From contig JAWUZG010000001.1 of NCBI GenBank assembly GCA_036785705.1, positions 6,510,001 through 6,574,000 of the forward strand: a stretch of DNA of 64,000 nt. Direction: 5' to 3'. Shown one piece after another: positions 11,532 to 23,618 of the stretch. Source of the DNA: Acanthornis magna (taxonomy: Eukaryota; Chordata; Aves; Passeriformes; Acanthizidae). Below the pieces are notes generated by a model, which saw only the letters and a program-made list of their open reading frames with translations, had not been told where the DNA came from and did not search any database. Position numbers and translations under genes: made by a program. How positions within the stretch are numbered: the stretch's first letter is position 1; each line of letters begins with the position of its first letter.

Positions 11532-14500
11532 GAAAAGGAGGATGACAAATCAGACACATCAAGCTCTCAGCAACAGAAAAGTCCGCAAGGTCTGAGTGAC
11601 ACCGGGTATTCTTCTGATGGGATATCAAGTTCACTTGGTGAAATTCCAAGTCATATCCCCACTGATGAAAAGGACTTACTCAAAGAATCTCATAAAAAAG
11701 AACCTATTTCACAAGAAAGTCCACCAAGCCCCTCAGATCTAGCTAAATTGGAAAGTACTGTACTCTCAATTTTAGAAGCTCAGGCAAGTACTCTTTCTGA
11801 TGAAAAATCTGCAAAAAGCAAAGAGCTTTCTGAAACATATGGTGAACAGACAAAAGATCAACTTAAAACAAAGCCTTTGCCAGTCACTCCAGAATCTTAC
11901 AGTTCAGATGAGGAAGACTTAAAAGCTATCAAAGAAAGTGAAGGAACCATTGTAGAGGAGGGCAAAGGAAGTGCTCCCTCGCAGGCAGACAACAAGGAAG
12001 AACGTGAAGGAGATGACATATCAGCAAGAAGACAACAACGCTATGACTCTGTGGAAGACAGCAGTGAGAGTGAAAACTCACCTGTCCCAAGGAGAAAAAG
12101 AAGAACTAGTGTTGGTTCTTCAAGCAGTGATGAGTACAAACGAGAGGACAGTCAGGGATCAGGTGATGAGGAAGACTTTATTAGAAAACAGATTATAGAG
12201 ATGAGTGCTGATGAAGACGCTTCAGGTTCTGAAGATGATGAATTCATTAGAAATCAACTCAAAGAGATCAGTGCAGCTGAAAGCCAAAAGAAAGAAGAAG
12301 TGAAAAGCAAAGCCAAAGGAACAGCTGGAAAACACAGAAGAATGGCACGGAAAAGTAGTGCAGGCTATGATGAGGATGCAGGAAGAAGGCATTCATGGCA
12401 TGATGATGATGATGAGACTTTTGATGAAAGCCCAGAGCCAAAATACCGGGAAAGTAAAAGTCAAGACAGTGAAGAACTTGCAATATCTGGAGGAGGAGGC
12501 CTTCGACGTTTCAAAACAATAGAATTAAATAGTACAATAACAACCAAATATTCTGAAGCATCTGAACAACAGAAAGGTATTTTATATTTTGATGAAGAGC
12601 CTGAGCTAGAGATGGAGAGCCTTACTGATTCACCAGAAGATAGATCTAGAGGAGAAGGATCTTCTAGTTTACATGCTTCTAGTTTCACACCAGGTACATC
12701 TCCTACTTCGGTGTCATCACTTGACGAAGACAGTGACAGCAGTCCTAGCCACAAAAAACTGGGAGGGGAGAGCAAACAACAGCGCAAAGCCAGACATCGG
12801 ACACATGGTCCTCTTCTTCCCACTATTGAAGATTCTTCAGAGGAAGAAGAACTACGGGAAGAGGAAGAACTGCTAAAGGAACAAGAGAAGCAGCGTGAGT
12901 TAGAACAGCAACAAAGAAAAAGTTCTAGCAAAAAATCTAAAAAAGACAAGGATGAACTAAGAGCCCAGAGAAGAAGGGAACGTCCAAAGACACCACCAAG
13001 TAATCTTTCTCCCATTGAAGATGCATCTCCAACAGAAGAATTACGACAGGCTGCAGAAATGGAAGAGCTGCACAGATCTTCTTGTTCTGAGTATTCACCC
13101 AGTATTGAGTCAGAACCTGAAGGTTTTGAAATCAGCCCAGAGAAAATAATAGAAGTACAAAAAGTTTACAAATTGCCTACTGCTGTCTCTCTATACTCAC
13201 CAACGGATGAACAACCAATTGGACTTCCAAAAGAAGAGAGTGCTCAAAAGACATTGAAAAGTGCCGAAGAGGTATATGAAGAGATGATGCATAAGTCCAA
13301 ATCATTTCAAATTTCAAATGAAAAAGATGAAACTTTTGAAAAAGAATCTTTATATGGTGGAATGCTAATAGAGGATTATATTTATGAATCTTTAGTAGAG
13401 GATACTTACAATGGAACTATTGATACTAATCTTGTCATGAGACAAGATGAGAGCAGTGAATATATACAACAGAGAGGAAAAGAGAAAAAAGCAAGAGCTT
13501 CAGAACAGGTCTATGATGAACCACAGAAAATTAGTGATCTAGAGAAAGACTTCTATAGTGTTGAGACTTTACATACTATTGTGCCTCAAGAAGATATTGT
13601 TTCTAGTTCTTACATTATCCCAGAAAGTCATGAAATAGTTGTATTAGATAGCACAGTAGCTTCCACTGCTGAGGAAAAGCATTTGTTAGATGCAGAAGCT
13701 GCTTATGAAGAGCTTATGAAAAGACAAAAAATGCAGCTAACCCCTGGGTCTAGTCCAACACAACCAACATCAGATTTCATTCCAACATCTGATACAAAGG
13801 TATCTGGTGGTGGAGAAATAGTGGATAGTACATCTTTAACATCAAGCACTACTTCAGCAATTTCAGATGTATCACCTGTCAGTAGCACAGCACTTTCTAT
13901 TCCAGATGTTAAAATAACACAGCACTTTACAGCAGAGGAAATTGAAGATGAATACTTAACAGATTATGCCAGAGAAATTCAAGAAATAATTTCTCATGAA
14001 ACATCAATATTGACATACTCTGAGACATCGGAAGGTGCTGCATCAGTTTTACCTTCTGATACAGCTTCCTTAACATCATCTACATCTTCAGTTTGTACCA
14101 CGGATAGTTCCTCACCTATAGATAGCACAACCACAGGTTTTGTAAGTCCAGCAGAGGGTGTAAGTAAACCAGCAGATTCTGAAGGTGTCAGGGTAGTAAC
14201 ACAGGTTCCCTTAACATCTGTAACAGAGTACTCTGAAGTGAGCATGCCTTATGAATCTATTGCCGGAGCCACTAAAAAACCATCTATAGAATCAGATATG
14301 CAGAGTGTGGAGCAAACTGCAGTTTGTTTGCCTGAAACTCTACCTGTAGCAGTGGCAACTACAGTTACAAAATCCAAGGAATATGCAGCTGATGCCATTA
14401 CCGTTGACACCTCCAAAGCAGAGAAGGAAGCAGCTAGAAAGATTAAAAGTACAGTAGAGTCTGTCAGTGTCAAAATTCATCATGAAGAGCCACACAAAGA

Positions 14501-16596
14501 ATTGGGTGTTGATATGACAAGAATTGATTTGACTGATGTTGCATCTGAGCAACCTCCTACATGTATAGCATCAGTACCAGTTACAGAGCCCGCATCAGAA
14601 ACACCTTCTGTACTCACTCACAGTGTTGTAAGTAAGACCAGCATGGTCTCTGTGCCTTCCTCAGCTCCTGCTGTATCAGCCAAAGTATTCTCTCTTTTTA
14701 GAAGCTCTTCTTTGGATTCTCCTGCACATCCTTCTCCACCCCCACCTCCTCCTCCTCCACCACCTCCTCCACCACCATTACCACCTCCACCTATTTTACC
14801 CAAGCCAGCCATTTATCCCAAAAAGAAGTCACAGATTAAGACTCCAGCAGTAACAGCTCCCACAGTGGCACCTCCAGTCACAACTGTTCCAACACTAGAG
14901 TCCACAGCTGTATTAAAGACTCACGTGGTACCTATCACAAAAACATACACCCCAACACCACCTCCTGTACCACCCAAACCATCCTCCATTCCAGCAGGGC
15001 TTGTTTTCAGTCACAGGCCCCCTGAAGTAACTAAACCTCCAATTGCTCCTAAACCAGCAGTTCCTCCGCTCCCAATAGCTGTTCATAAGCCAGCAGAAAC
15101 ACAGCCCAAACCAGTAAGTTTGGCATTAACTTCAAGTATGACTCTGAATTTGGTCTCCACAGCTGAATACAAAATACCATCTCCCACTTCCCCTTTGTCT
15201 CCACACTCTAACAAATCTTCACCAAGGTTGGCCAAACCCTCACAGGAAACCTATGTTGTCATTACACTGCCGTCTGAGCCTGGAACTCCCACAGAAGCTA
15301 TAACTAGTCAGGCTATTACCAGCTGGCCTTTAGAAGCACCTTCTAAAGAACAGATTCCCCAAGCTATGCAACCAGTTTTTACTTCATCCGTGAAAACAAT
15401 GGATATTCCAAGTATGGCAGGTCAGAGTATGTATATTTCAGGTGCATTGCAAGCTATTCCTGTGACAACGCAATCAGCTTTTGAAAAAATACCCAGTTCA
15501 AAATCAGAAGTAGTAACAACTGACATAACCAAGACCGCAGTGTCTGTGGTTAAGGGTCCAGTGCCTGGTTATGGTTTAGGCAGTGTTGCTATTACTATAC
15601 CTCCAGAGCCACTACATATTGTAGATCAACCCAGATACAGAGAGAATGGAAGATTCCATCCTTTGGGCGATGTCATAGATCTTCGCACTTTAACTAAGAT
15701 GGACATTGGAATGAGAGACAGCTGTATGGATCTCTCTGCTGTTTCCATGGATGTACGAAGGCAAATGCCAGCAAGTGACGCAGGTGGACGGCCAGTAAGT
15801 ACTGTCCAGCCATCCATAATAAATCTTAGCACTGCATGTGTTGCCGAGCCTTCTCTGCCTGTAGTCACTGAGACAGTAACTGTAATGACCTGCACTGCCA
15901 CTGTGAGCTACACCACCAGCACAGACAGCCTTGTGGATCTGGGACATGCAATGACAACGCCGCTTCAGCTAACAACGTCAAAACATTTTGAGCCTGCATA
16001 CAGAGTAACAGGTAGCCAGGCCTTCTCTGTAGGTAGAGATGAAGTGCCAATAAATTTATCCCTAGGTACTTCAACACAGGCAGTGACATGGGCTACTACA
16101 AAGCCTGTTACTGTACCACCTGTTGGTGTTACAAATGGTTGGACTGATCTCTCCACTTCTCAGGAGCCAGCGGAGAGTGTAGCAGTTGACCTCAGCACTA
16201 CAAAATCCCACAGAACAGTAGTAACAATGGATGACACTGCTTCAGGTATCATAACAACCGTAATAGAAGATGATGAAAAGCCTGTAGATCTGACTGCAGG
16301 GAGAAGAGCTGTCTGCTGTGATATGGTTTATAAATTGCCATTTGGTAGGAGCTGTACAGCACAGCAGCCTTCTACTACACTTCCTGAAGATCGCTTTGGC
16401 TACAGAGATGACCATTATCAGTATGATCGTTCAGGGTCATATGGCTACCGAGGAATGGGAGGTATGAAACCATCTATGTCTGACACAAATTTATCAGAAG
16501 CTGGACTATTTGCATACAAAAGCAAGAATAGCTTTGATTATCGAATTGGGGCAACTGATACAGCAGTAGATCTTACTTCTGGAAGAGTAACTACAG
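11532..16596 (+). CDS. PCLO: PCLO exon B: central acidic/Ser-rich, poly-proline and DLS/T-motif region
   Basis: The largest exon here, 5,065 nt. It enters in phase 0 after TTTTTTTAG and leaves in phase 1 at ACTACAG|GTCAGT. It begins [20 protein letters not shown], matching mammalian Piccolo. In order it has a Ser/acidic segment with a basic patch ([15 protein letters not shown], about 12095), a duplicated D-E-F-I-R motif (12164-12272), a Glu/Gln/Lys-rich predicted coiled coil (about 12835-12985), two related AEEVYEEMM / AEAAYEELM motifs (about 13265 and 13695), Ser/Thr-rich linkers, a run of 14 prolines (14736-14777) of the kind known in aczonin to bind profilin, further PPVPPKP motifs, and a C-terminal series of DLS/DLT motifs. 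One of these, PVDLT (16281-16295), fits the CtBP-binding consensus PxDLS/T. There is no stop in frame. The frame is already open at 11532, so the apparent start near 11748 (a TTG codon) is not a start. Confidence 0.97.
14736..14792 (+). repeat. PCLO: poly-proline coding tract (P14-L-P4)
   Basis: Fourteen consecutive CCN codons (mostly CCA and CCT), one Leu codon, then four more Pro codons. Actin regulators such as profilin bind this kind of tract, and profilin binding is reported for aczonin. The mixed codons suggest an older, purified tract rather than a recent slippage expansion. Confidence 0.93.
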
Positions 16597-16969
16597 GTCA
16601 GTATGACACAGCAGCAGATCTTTCTTTGAAATATAATTTTGATGTTCCTCACCTCATTTCAGGATAATTTTTTTATTGTTTTTCCCCTCCTTCTGTTGTT
16701 TTGTTTTCTTTTGGACAGTGTGAAAAATTATTCCGGATTACACGTGTTTTTCATTTCTTCATTTTACGTATGTGTTTGCACAGAGGTGCCTGCATGTGCC
16801 TGCATGTTCAGAAATGCTGTTTCCTTCACATCTAAAGTAGGTCATTAACCTGAAGATTTGCATGCAGTTTCCCCTTCCCATTTATTTCATCAAGATGGGA
16901 TGACTTTCAGAATCCGCAAAGCAGCATTCTTTTGTGGGACTGGACTGTAACTTTGCCCTGTAATTTCAG
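16597..16969 (+). other. PCLO: short intron between exons B and C (373 bp), possibly retainable
   Basis: The donor GTCAGT is weaker than the GTAAG-type donors of most other exons here. The acceptor is TAATTTCAG. Reading on from exon B into the intron stays open for about 23 codons, to a TAA at 16665-16667. No repeat is seen. Confidence 0.9.
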
Positions 16970-18981
16970 GTGAGGTTATGGATTACTCAAGCAAGACTAC
17001 AGGTCCATATGCAGAGACTCGGCAGATTTCTGGCCTCGGGCTCAGTACACCACAGTATTCCCAAGCAAGAATGGTGTCATCTGTGGGTTCCCAGTTTGGC
17101 GTTGGAAGTGTTTTAAGATCATCCAATGGTGTTGTTTATTCTTCAGTAGCGACTCCAATCCCATCCACATTTGCCATCACCACACAACCCGGTTCTATTT
17201 TCAGTACAAGTGTCAGAGATTTACCAACTCTCCAAACAATTGACTCAGTGCCCTCTTTATCAACCTTGCAACAGACTCAACCACTCCCAAGATCATACAG
17301 TTTCTTGACAACTGTGGCAGCTGAAAAAGATAGTGCAATTACCGCCATTGGTATGGAGACAGGGTTACCACCTCATACTATAGAAACTATAACCACTGAG
17401 CCAACCAGCTTGATACCTGCTTTAACTACAGCATCTGAAGTTTATACAGATGTAATTGATGATGAAGTTGCCCTTCTCATTGCCCCTGAAGAAGGCAAAC
17501 AGCAGCAGCTTGATTTGGAGCGGGAACTTCTTGAGCTTGAGAAAATTAAGCAGCAGCGCTTTGCGGAAGAGCTGGAATGGGAACGTCAGGAAATTCAAAG
17601 ATTTAGGGAACAAGAAAAGTTTATGGTGCAAAAAAAGCTTGAGGAGTTGCAATCCATGAAACATCATCTCTTATTTCAGCAGGAGGAGGAGCGACAGGCT
17701 CAGTTTATGATGAGACAAGAGACATTAGCCCAGCAGCAGTTGCAGCTTGAGCAATTCCAACAACTTCAACAACAACTCCACCAACAGTTAGAGGAGCAAA
17801 AACTTCGTCAAATATATCAGTATGGTTATGACCCTTCAGGAACTGGTTCGCCACAAACTACCACAGATCAAACACTTCTGGAAGGACAGTATGCAACCAC
17901 AGAAAATGGCCAATTTTGGCCTACTGATGACACAACCACTACAGCTTCAGGAGTGCTGGGTATTGAAATTCCACAAAGCCAAGCGTGGTATACAGTCCAG
18001 TCTGATGGCATTACCCAATACCTACCCAGGTCTGGTATCCTAAGCTCAGTTTCAGAAATGTCTCTTAAGGATATTGATGTTAGAGAAGAGAAGCAATTGA
18101 AAAAGAGAAGCTCTATGCCAAAATTACGTGGTCCATATGAGGAGTTTGAGGGGACCCTGGAAGAAGAGCCCCGGTGCTTCAAAAAAATAGTGGACAGTGG
18201 AGTGCAAACTGATGATGAAGATGGAGCAGAAAGAGGTTACACCAACAGGAGACGGAGGTCTAAGAAGAGTGTTGACACAAGTGTTCAGACAGATGATGAA
18301 GATCAGGATGAATGGGATCTTTCCAGCAGATCTAGAAGGAAGCCTCGTGTAGGGAAATACCCTGAGGGCACCACTGAGGCAGACAAAGCTAAACCATTCT
18401 CCAAAGTATCTAGTATTGCAGTTCAGACAGTGGCAGAGATTTCGGTACAAACAGAACCTGTGGGAACAATAAGAACACCTTCAATCAGGGCCCGATGGGA
18501 TGCTAAGGTTGAAATCATAAAGCATATTTCAGCACCAGAAAAGACATATAAAGGAGAAAGTCTGGGATGTCAAACAGAGACAGAGTCAGACACTCAAAGT
18601 CCCCAGTATCTGTCAGCTTCATCTCCTCAGAAAGATAAAAAACGTCCAACACCATTAGAGATAGGATACTCATCCCACCTTCGTCCAGACTCCACATTAC
18701 AGGTAGTCCCTTCCCCTCCCAAATCTCCCAAAGTTCTCTATTCACCCATTTCACCCGTTTCACCAAGCAAAGTTATAGAGTCAGCATTTGTACCCTATGA
18801 AAAACCCATGACTGATGACATCAGCTCTCAGAAGATGCTGCATGCTGACATGGCCAAGATTCCTCCATCAAGCCCAAAGGCAGCAAAGATGATGCAACGC
18901 TCTATGTCTGATCCTAAGCCCCTGAGTCCCACAGCAGAAGACAGTTCCAGAGCTCAGTTTCAATACACTGAGGGTTTTATG
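16970..18981 (+). CDS. PCLO: PCLO exon C: long coiled coil and QT-motif region
   Basis: 2,012 nt. It enters in phase 1 (GT completes a Gly codon, then [14 protein letters not shown]) and leaves in phase 0 at TTTATG|GTAAGA. Codons from about 17494 to 17820 encode a long, charged, Gln/Glu-rich coiled coil ([20 protein letters not shown] onward), the second Piccolo coiled coil, which is also conserved in Bassoon. Downstream (18202-18576) are five short QT motifs between acidic and basic patches. The end is Pro/Ser-rich ([18 protein letters not shown]) and closes with [20 protein letters not shown] and FQYTEGFM. Matches to remembered mammalian Piccolo are very close in the coiled coil. Read-through past the donor would give about 50 intronic codons before a stop. 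I see no reason to think these are used. Confidence 0.97.
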
Positions 18982-21900
18982 GTAAGAAGTATTTGCTTAC
19001 TTTTTTTTTTTTATAATATTCAATTCTACAGCTATCAGTACAGCACAAGGACAGACACACTCATTTCCAATACTTGTGTATGTAGTCTTTTTGCACACCT
19101 TACTGAAAAGTCCAGAGGAATATCTGCTGTCTAAAACAATGGTTATTTCCTTCATTGTTTTGCCTGGAGATAGAGAAGTCCTTATTACAGTCTTACTAAT
19201 ATTCAGGAAATAACACAAGTTCATTTTCAGAATTTGGATGGCACTTTGTGTTTTATATGGCAATTCATTGCCAGTATAGGAGTTACTGACAATTCTTCAG
19301 AAAATTGAAAGCATTTCCTTTCTAATCATACAACACCCAGTTCTCGTGGCAGAGTCTGTAGTGCATTTACCTTGAAATTACTGCACGTGCCTTTTGAGAG
19401 GCAGATAACACCAGATGTATAATTACTTTAGTTAGCTGTCCTTTTTGACCCTCATGAGGTTTCTTGGCCATGTGTGGTTCTGTGGATAATCTTGTTTCCC
19501 AGTGTGTATATCTTTTGTCTTTTCCAGACCAGAAAGTCTCATATCACAAATTCATTTTTAATTTGTTTTGGATAAGGAGGATTATCAGAAAGTTGTACAA
19601 GTTTTGAGGGCTGTTTTTTATAGGAGTCAGAGGAGGCCAACATCATTAGAATCAAGGTTTTCATTTCTGCACTGTTTCTTTTCCTTGAGAAGTAAAGTTT
19701 CATATTTGGGAATCAGATTGCTATTTATGAATAAGAGGAATAAGTCTTGGTGAAAAAAATTCCTTTATAGTATCTTATGTTCTTGGCTGTCCTTTTGTCT
19801 GAAGCCATTCCCTTCTGTCATTTGATGGGTCAGTATCTTACTTGTCAGAACTCCGGAAGAGTTGCCATTCGAGTTCTTCAGCAATATTTATCTTTTATGT
19901 TCAGTTGTCTGTGAACACGAGTGATTAGTACAGATTGGACAGGATAAAGAGGGTTTGTTCTCTCTGATAATTTTTGGTGGCTTTCAAATGCAGAATAATC
20001 TGATTATACCCTCCAAAGCTCCAGCTGTAATTAGTTCCTGCAGCTTCACATATTTCTGCAGATATTAAATGCTGCCCATGCTGCTACCGCTTGGAAAACA
20101 GTACTTGGAAGTTTGAAGGGAAAGATGTAGTTATGGCACTGGCACTCCATATAAACATCATTTGCTAATGCAGGATAAGCACAGTGGGGTAAACTAGCAC
20201 GAGCACTAAAGTTTCATGTGGAGGATTTGAAACAACATCTTGAAGAGCATTGCTCATGGGTTGTAAGAAAGCGTTGGGTTCTACTTAATAGTGGAGAGTA
20301 GGTATAATATTGTAAAATATAATATAATTGTAAAACTATTTGTGAGAACAAATTATTCAGTTCACTTTTTTCACAGATACACATAAATTTGATATAAATT
20401 GTGTCCTTCTATGATGGATCATCAGTTCTATAAACAGCTCATTGTTAAAGGCCTTTGCAGTAGAGTTCGAACACATACATTATTCTTTAATGAGACATGA
20501 AAACAAAGTGTTCATACACCGTTGTTTCTCTTTTTACCAATACGTTCTTTATGGTTTTGCCTTGAACCCAAACAGCAATGAGCTATGTGGTTTTCAGTAG
20601 TGTGCAGCCATCAGGCAGCAAATAGCCCAAGTTTCAAAATTCAAATAAATGAGGGGGACATTTTTATGGACGGTGGGGTGCAAGTTGACAAGCACAAAGA
20701 AATTAAAAAGCTTCCATGAATGTAAAGTGGAGTGCAGTAACTTGGCCATGCAGCAGAAGGTGAGTAAGCTGCTCTGAAAACCTCCCATGAACATCATGGC
20801 TGACTTCAGCTTTGATGTTATGTTAAGCACTAAGCTTATTAACTAAACTCTCTAATAGAGTTTTGTTAAATATGTGTCTGAGGTTCAGTTAGCATATTCT
20901 GGGATCAGGTACATGAAGTTTAAAGGAGGAAAAGACACATGTCCAAAAAGAAAGAAAATATTTACACTGATCCTTGCAGAATGTAATCAACTGACCTCAT
21001 CAGCATGGGAAATAGGGGCATAAATTGCTTTTGCAGTTTGTATATTGGTTTCTGTTCTCACTAACTCAGTCCAGTTATGTTATCAAGAAAAGTTTTACAG
21101 TACAAGATCTAAATGATCTAGTTTCCACAAGACTTACATATTCCCTCCAGCATGTCCATTTGTTTATACTGTGGGTTTAGGACTGTGTCATCTTGAAACA
21201 CAGGAAAGACTGGACTGTGATTTCTTCTTTTGTACATTTTACCACATTCAAAAGTTCTCTGAAAGCATACACCCAGTGTCATTGTTGGCAAAGTGTAAAC
21301 CTTGTTGACATTTTTTCAACTGTACATCTTTGTTGTTAGAGCCACATGGTGTTGTTACACCTAAGTTTATATATAGGATCACTTTTGGTTTATCCTTCTA
21401 AGTGTGAAAGCAAGATACTCCCTTAACTTTAAAATATTTTTGTCACTGACACTGGTTTTTTATTCATTCTGTGTATGTACAGAGCCCACAACAGCTAAAG
21501 TCTTTGTTAATTCTCTGTGTATACTTTTGTGCCTCCTGACTGGAGAGTTCCTCATTTCCTCATTATGGAAAGGTAGAAGGGGTCAGTTATGTCATTCAAA
21601 AGAGGGAAGTTCATTACAGAAAAACTTACAAAACAGCTCACTCTGGAAAAGAGAATTTACTAGAGCTGAACATAAAATAATAAAATGAAATGAAAGATTG
21701 ATCTTTCACTACCTTATGGAAATGGGATATTTTTTGCATGGATGAATATCCCATCACTTTTTTAATAGTTCATGAATCAGCATTATGTCTTTGTCTGCGT
21801 TCATAAACATTGCAGGTGAAAAGGGTGTTCATGTGTTCATGTATATGATTCACAGCCTTTTTTCATGACAGTTGAGAAAAGAAGTTAATCCTTACACAAT

Positions 21901-23460
21901 CGATGGGACTAAAATAATAAGAAGAAAATTAGTCTCTTTATGAGATTTACAGTGAAATGATATCTTGTCCTTCAGACAGTACCCTTTCATCATTCATGCA
22001 TTTCTTCCAATGGGAAACGGGTTTTTTACAACATTTCAGCGAAAGAAATTATGGAGACTGTGACTAAGATAATTGAATTATCTCTCTGTCTTAGAACTGT
22101 TGCTTTAAATATAATTCTCTTCTTTAATGCACCTTGTAAAGGAAATTATTGCAATGTTTTATCTAATCTAGTGTAAGTAGAAGGCTGAAAAGTAACCTGG
22201 TAGCTAATCATAAAATTAAAAAATCCAGATAACATTGCTTTCAGTGATGGCACATTTAATTTTCAGATAACAAGTTGTGTGCTTACGTTGCATTTTCTCT
22301 TGCTTGTCTGTCATAGTCACTGTCTCTCTGTGAACACTTGAATGAACAGAGATGGTGGCTTCCTATTCATCCAAAGTAAAAGTAATGCTTGCCACTGTGT
22401 TCCCTTTTGTAGTTCTTACGTGCTCCACATTTGTGTGATGCATATTAGTAATCAAGTGTAGCTGAGTCAAGAAAAGATTAGGCATTATATTTTGTCAGCA
22501 CCAAAAAGCATTGTGAAAGCCACTCATTGGAATTGACATTTTGCAAAGATACCAAATTTTGCTGTTTTCTGAGCTTTGTGTCTCTTGAGCTCCTCATGGC
22601 AATGAGCTCCCCAGCACTGATTTTATTACACTGTCCAGTAGTCCAGAATGGTAGGATCCCATGGAGTGAATAGCTGTAGGAGTGGTTTCCATGAGAGCAC
22701 CAGGAGCTGTCAGTAGATTCTGGAAGTGAAGACTGAAATTCATGCATTCAGCAGCAACAAAAAAAAAATTGTGAGTACCTGTCTAGTGTAATAAAGAAAT
22801 AGCTTTACACCCGTGAACCCCAGAATCAAGTCACATGCCAGTCACAGTCAACTTTGGCACTTGTACACATTGCATATGTGTAATCAAAGATGGAAGTTGT
22901 CTTCCTTTTGCCTTTGGATGCAAAATGCCTGTTCAGCTAAACTGAGGCAAATTGTAGAAGATCTTGCACATGACCTGTCACACACATAAAATATCTACAG
23001 CTAAGCAGTGCATAGACTCAGCAGAAGTGTTTGTATTCGTGAAACTAATGCAAAGACACATCTGTCAACAGCCTGTCAGCTTTAGGGTAGAAACTGTACA
23101 TTTAAGCTTTAGCACTTAGAGTAAATCCTATCAATATGTTTATTAAGGGAGACTTTTCTTGACATTTTTATCTGATGTGATTTACCATACTTGTAAGGCA
23201 AAAGTAAATCAAATCTTCATAATGTAGTTTAAAAAAAAGAAAAAAAGTAATTATTTCAAAATAAAATCCCCCCCAAATGTGTCTTTATTTAGGTAAGAAA
23301 TGCAAGATTTCTTCTATTGTTATATTAAGAACAGAATTATACTGATATTCAGGGTGGAGGTTTTTTTAGATGGCTTTATGAACACATTATTGTGTAATTT
23401 ATCTTCTATGGTATTCTGAAGCTTTCAACTTTGAACCTAGAAGGTTAAGTCTTCATGATT

Positions 23461-23618
23461 TCACGGAGCCATAGAATGGTTTGAGTTGGAGGGGATTTTA
23501 AAGTTCATCTAGTTCTAACTTCCCCTGCCACAGGCAGGGACAGCTTTCACTACACCAGGTTGCTCCAATCCCCATCCACCCGGCCTTGAACGTTTCCAGG
23601 GATGGGACATCCACAACT
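23461..23618 (-). mobile_element. CR1 LINE 3' fragment, antisense
   Basis: CATAGAATGGTTTGAGTTGG, then CTGCCACAGGCAGGGACAGC and CGGCCTTGAACGTTTCCAGG, then GATGGGACATCCACAAC. This is the reverse complement of a CR1 3' end, truncated to about 160 bp. Confidence 0.9.

Noticed and set aside
12461..13015. 184-codon open frame on the minus strand
   Set aside because: It lies wholly opposite exon B. The Ser/Cys/Leu-rich translation is the shadow of Ser/Glu-rich sense codons.
14618..14812. Gly-rich minus-strand frame
   Set aside because: Complement of the poly-proline codons.
18982..19134. Read-through tail of exon C as an isoform end
   Set aside because: The donor GTAAGA is strong, the tail runs through a T homopolymer, and no poly(A) signal follows closely.
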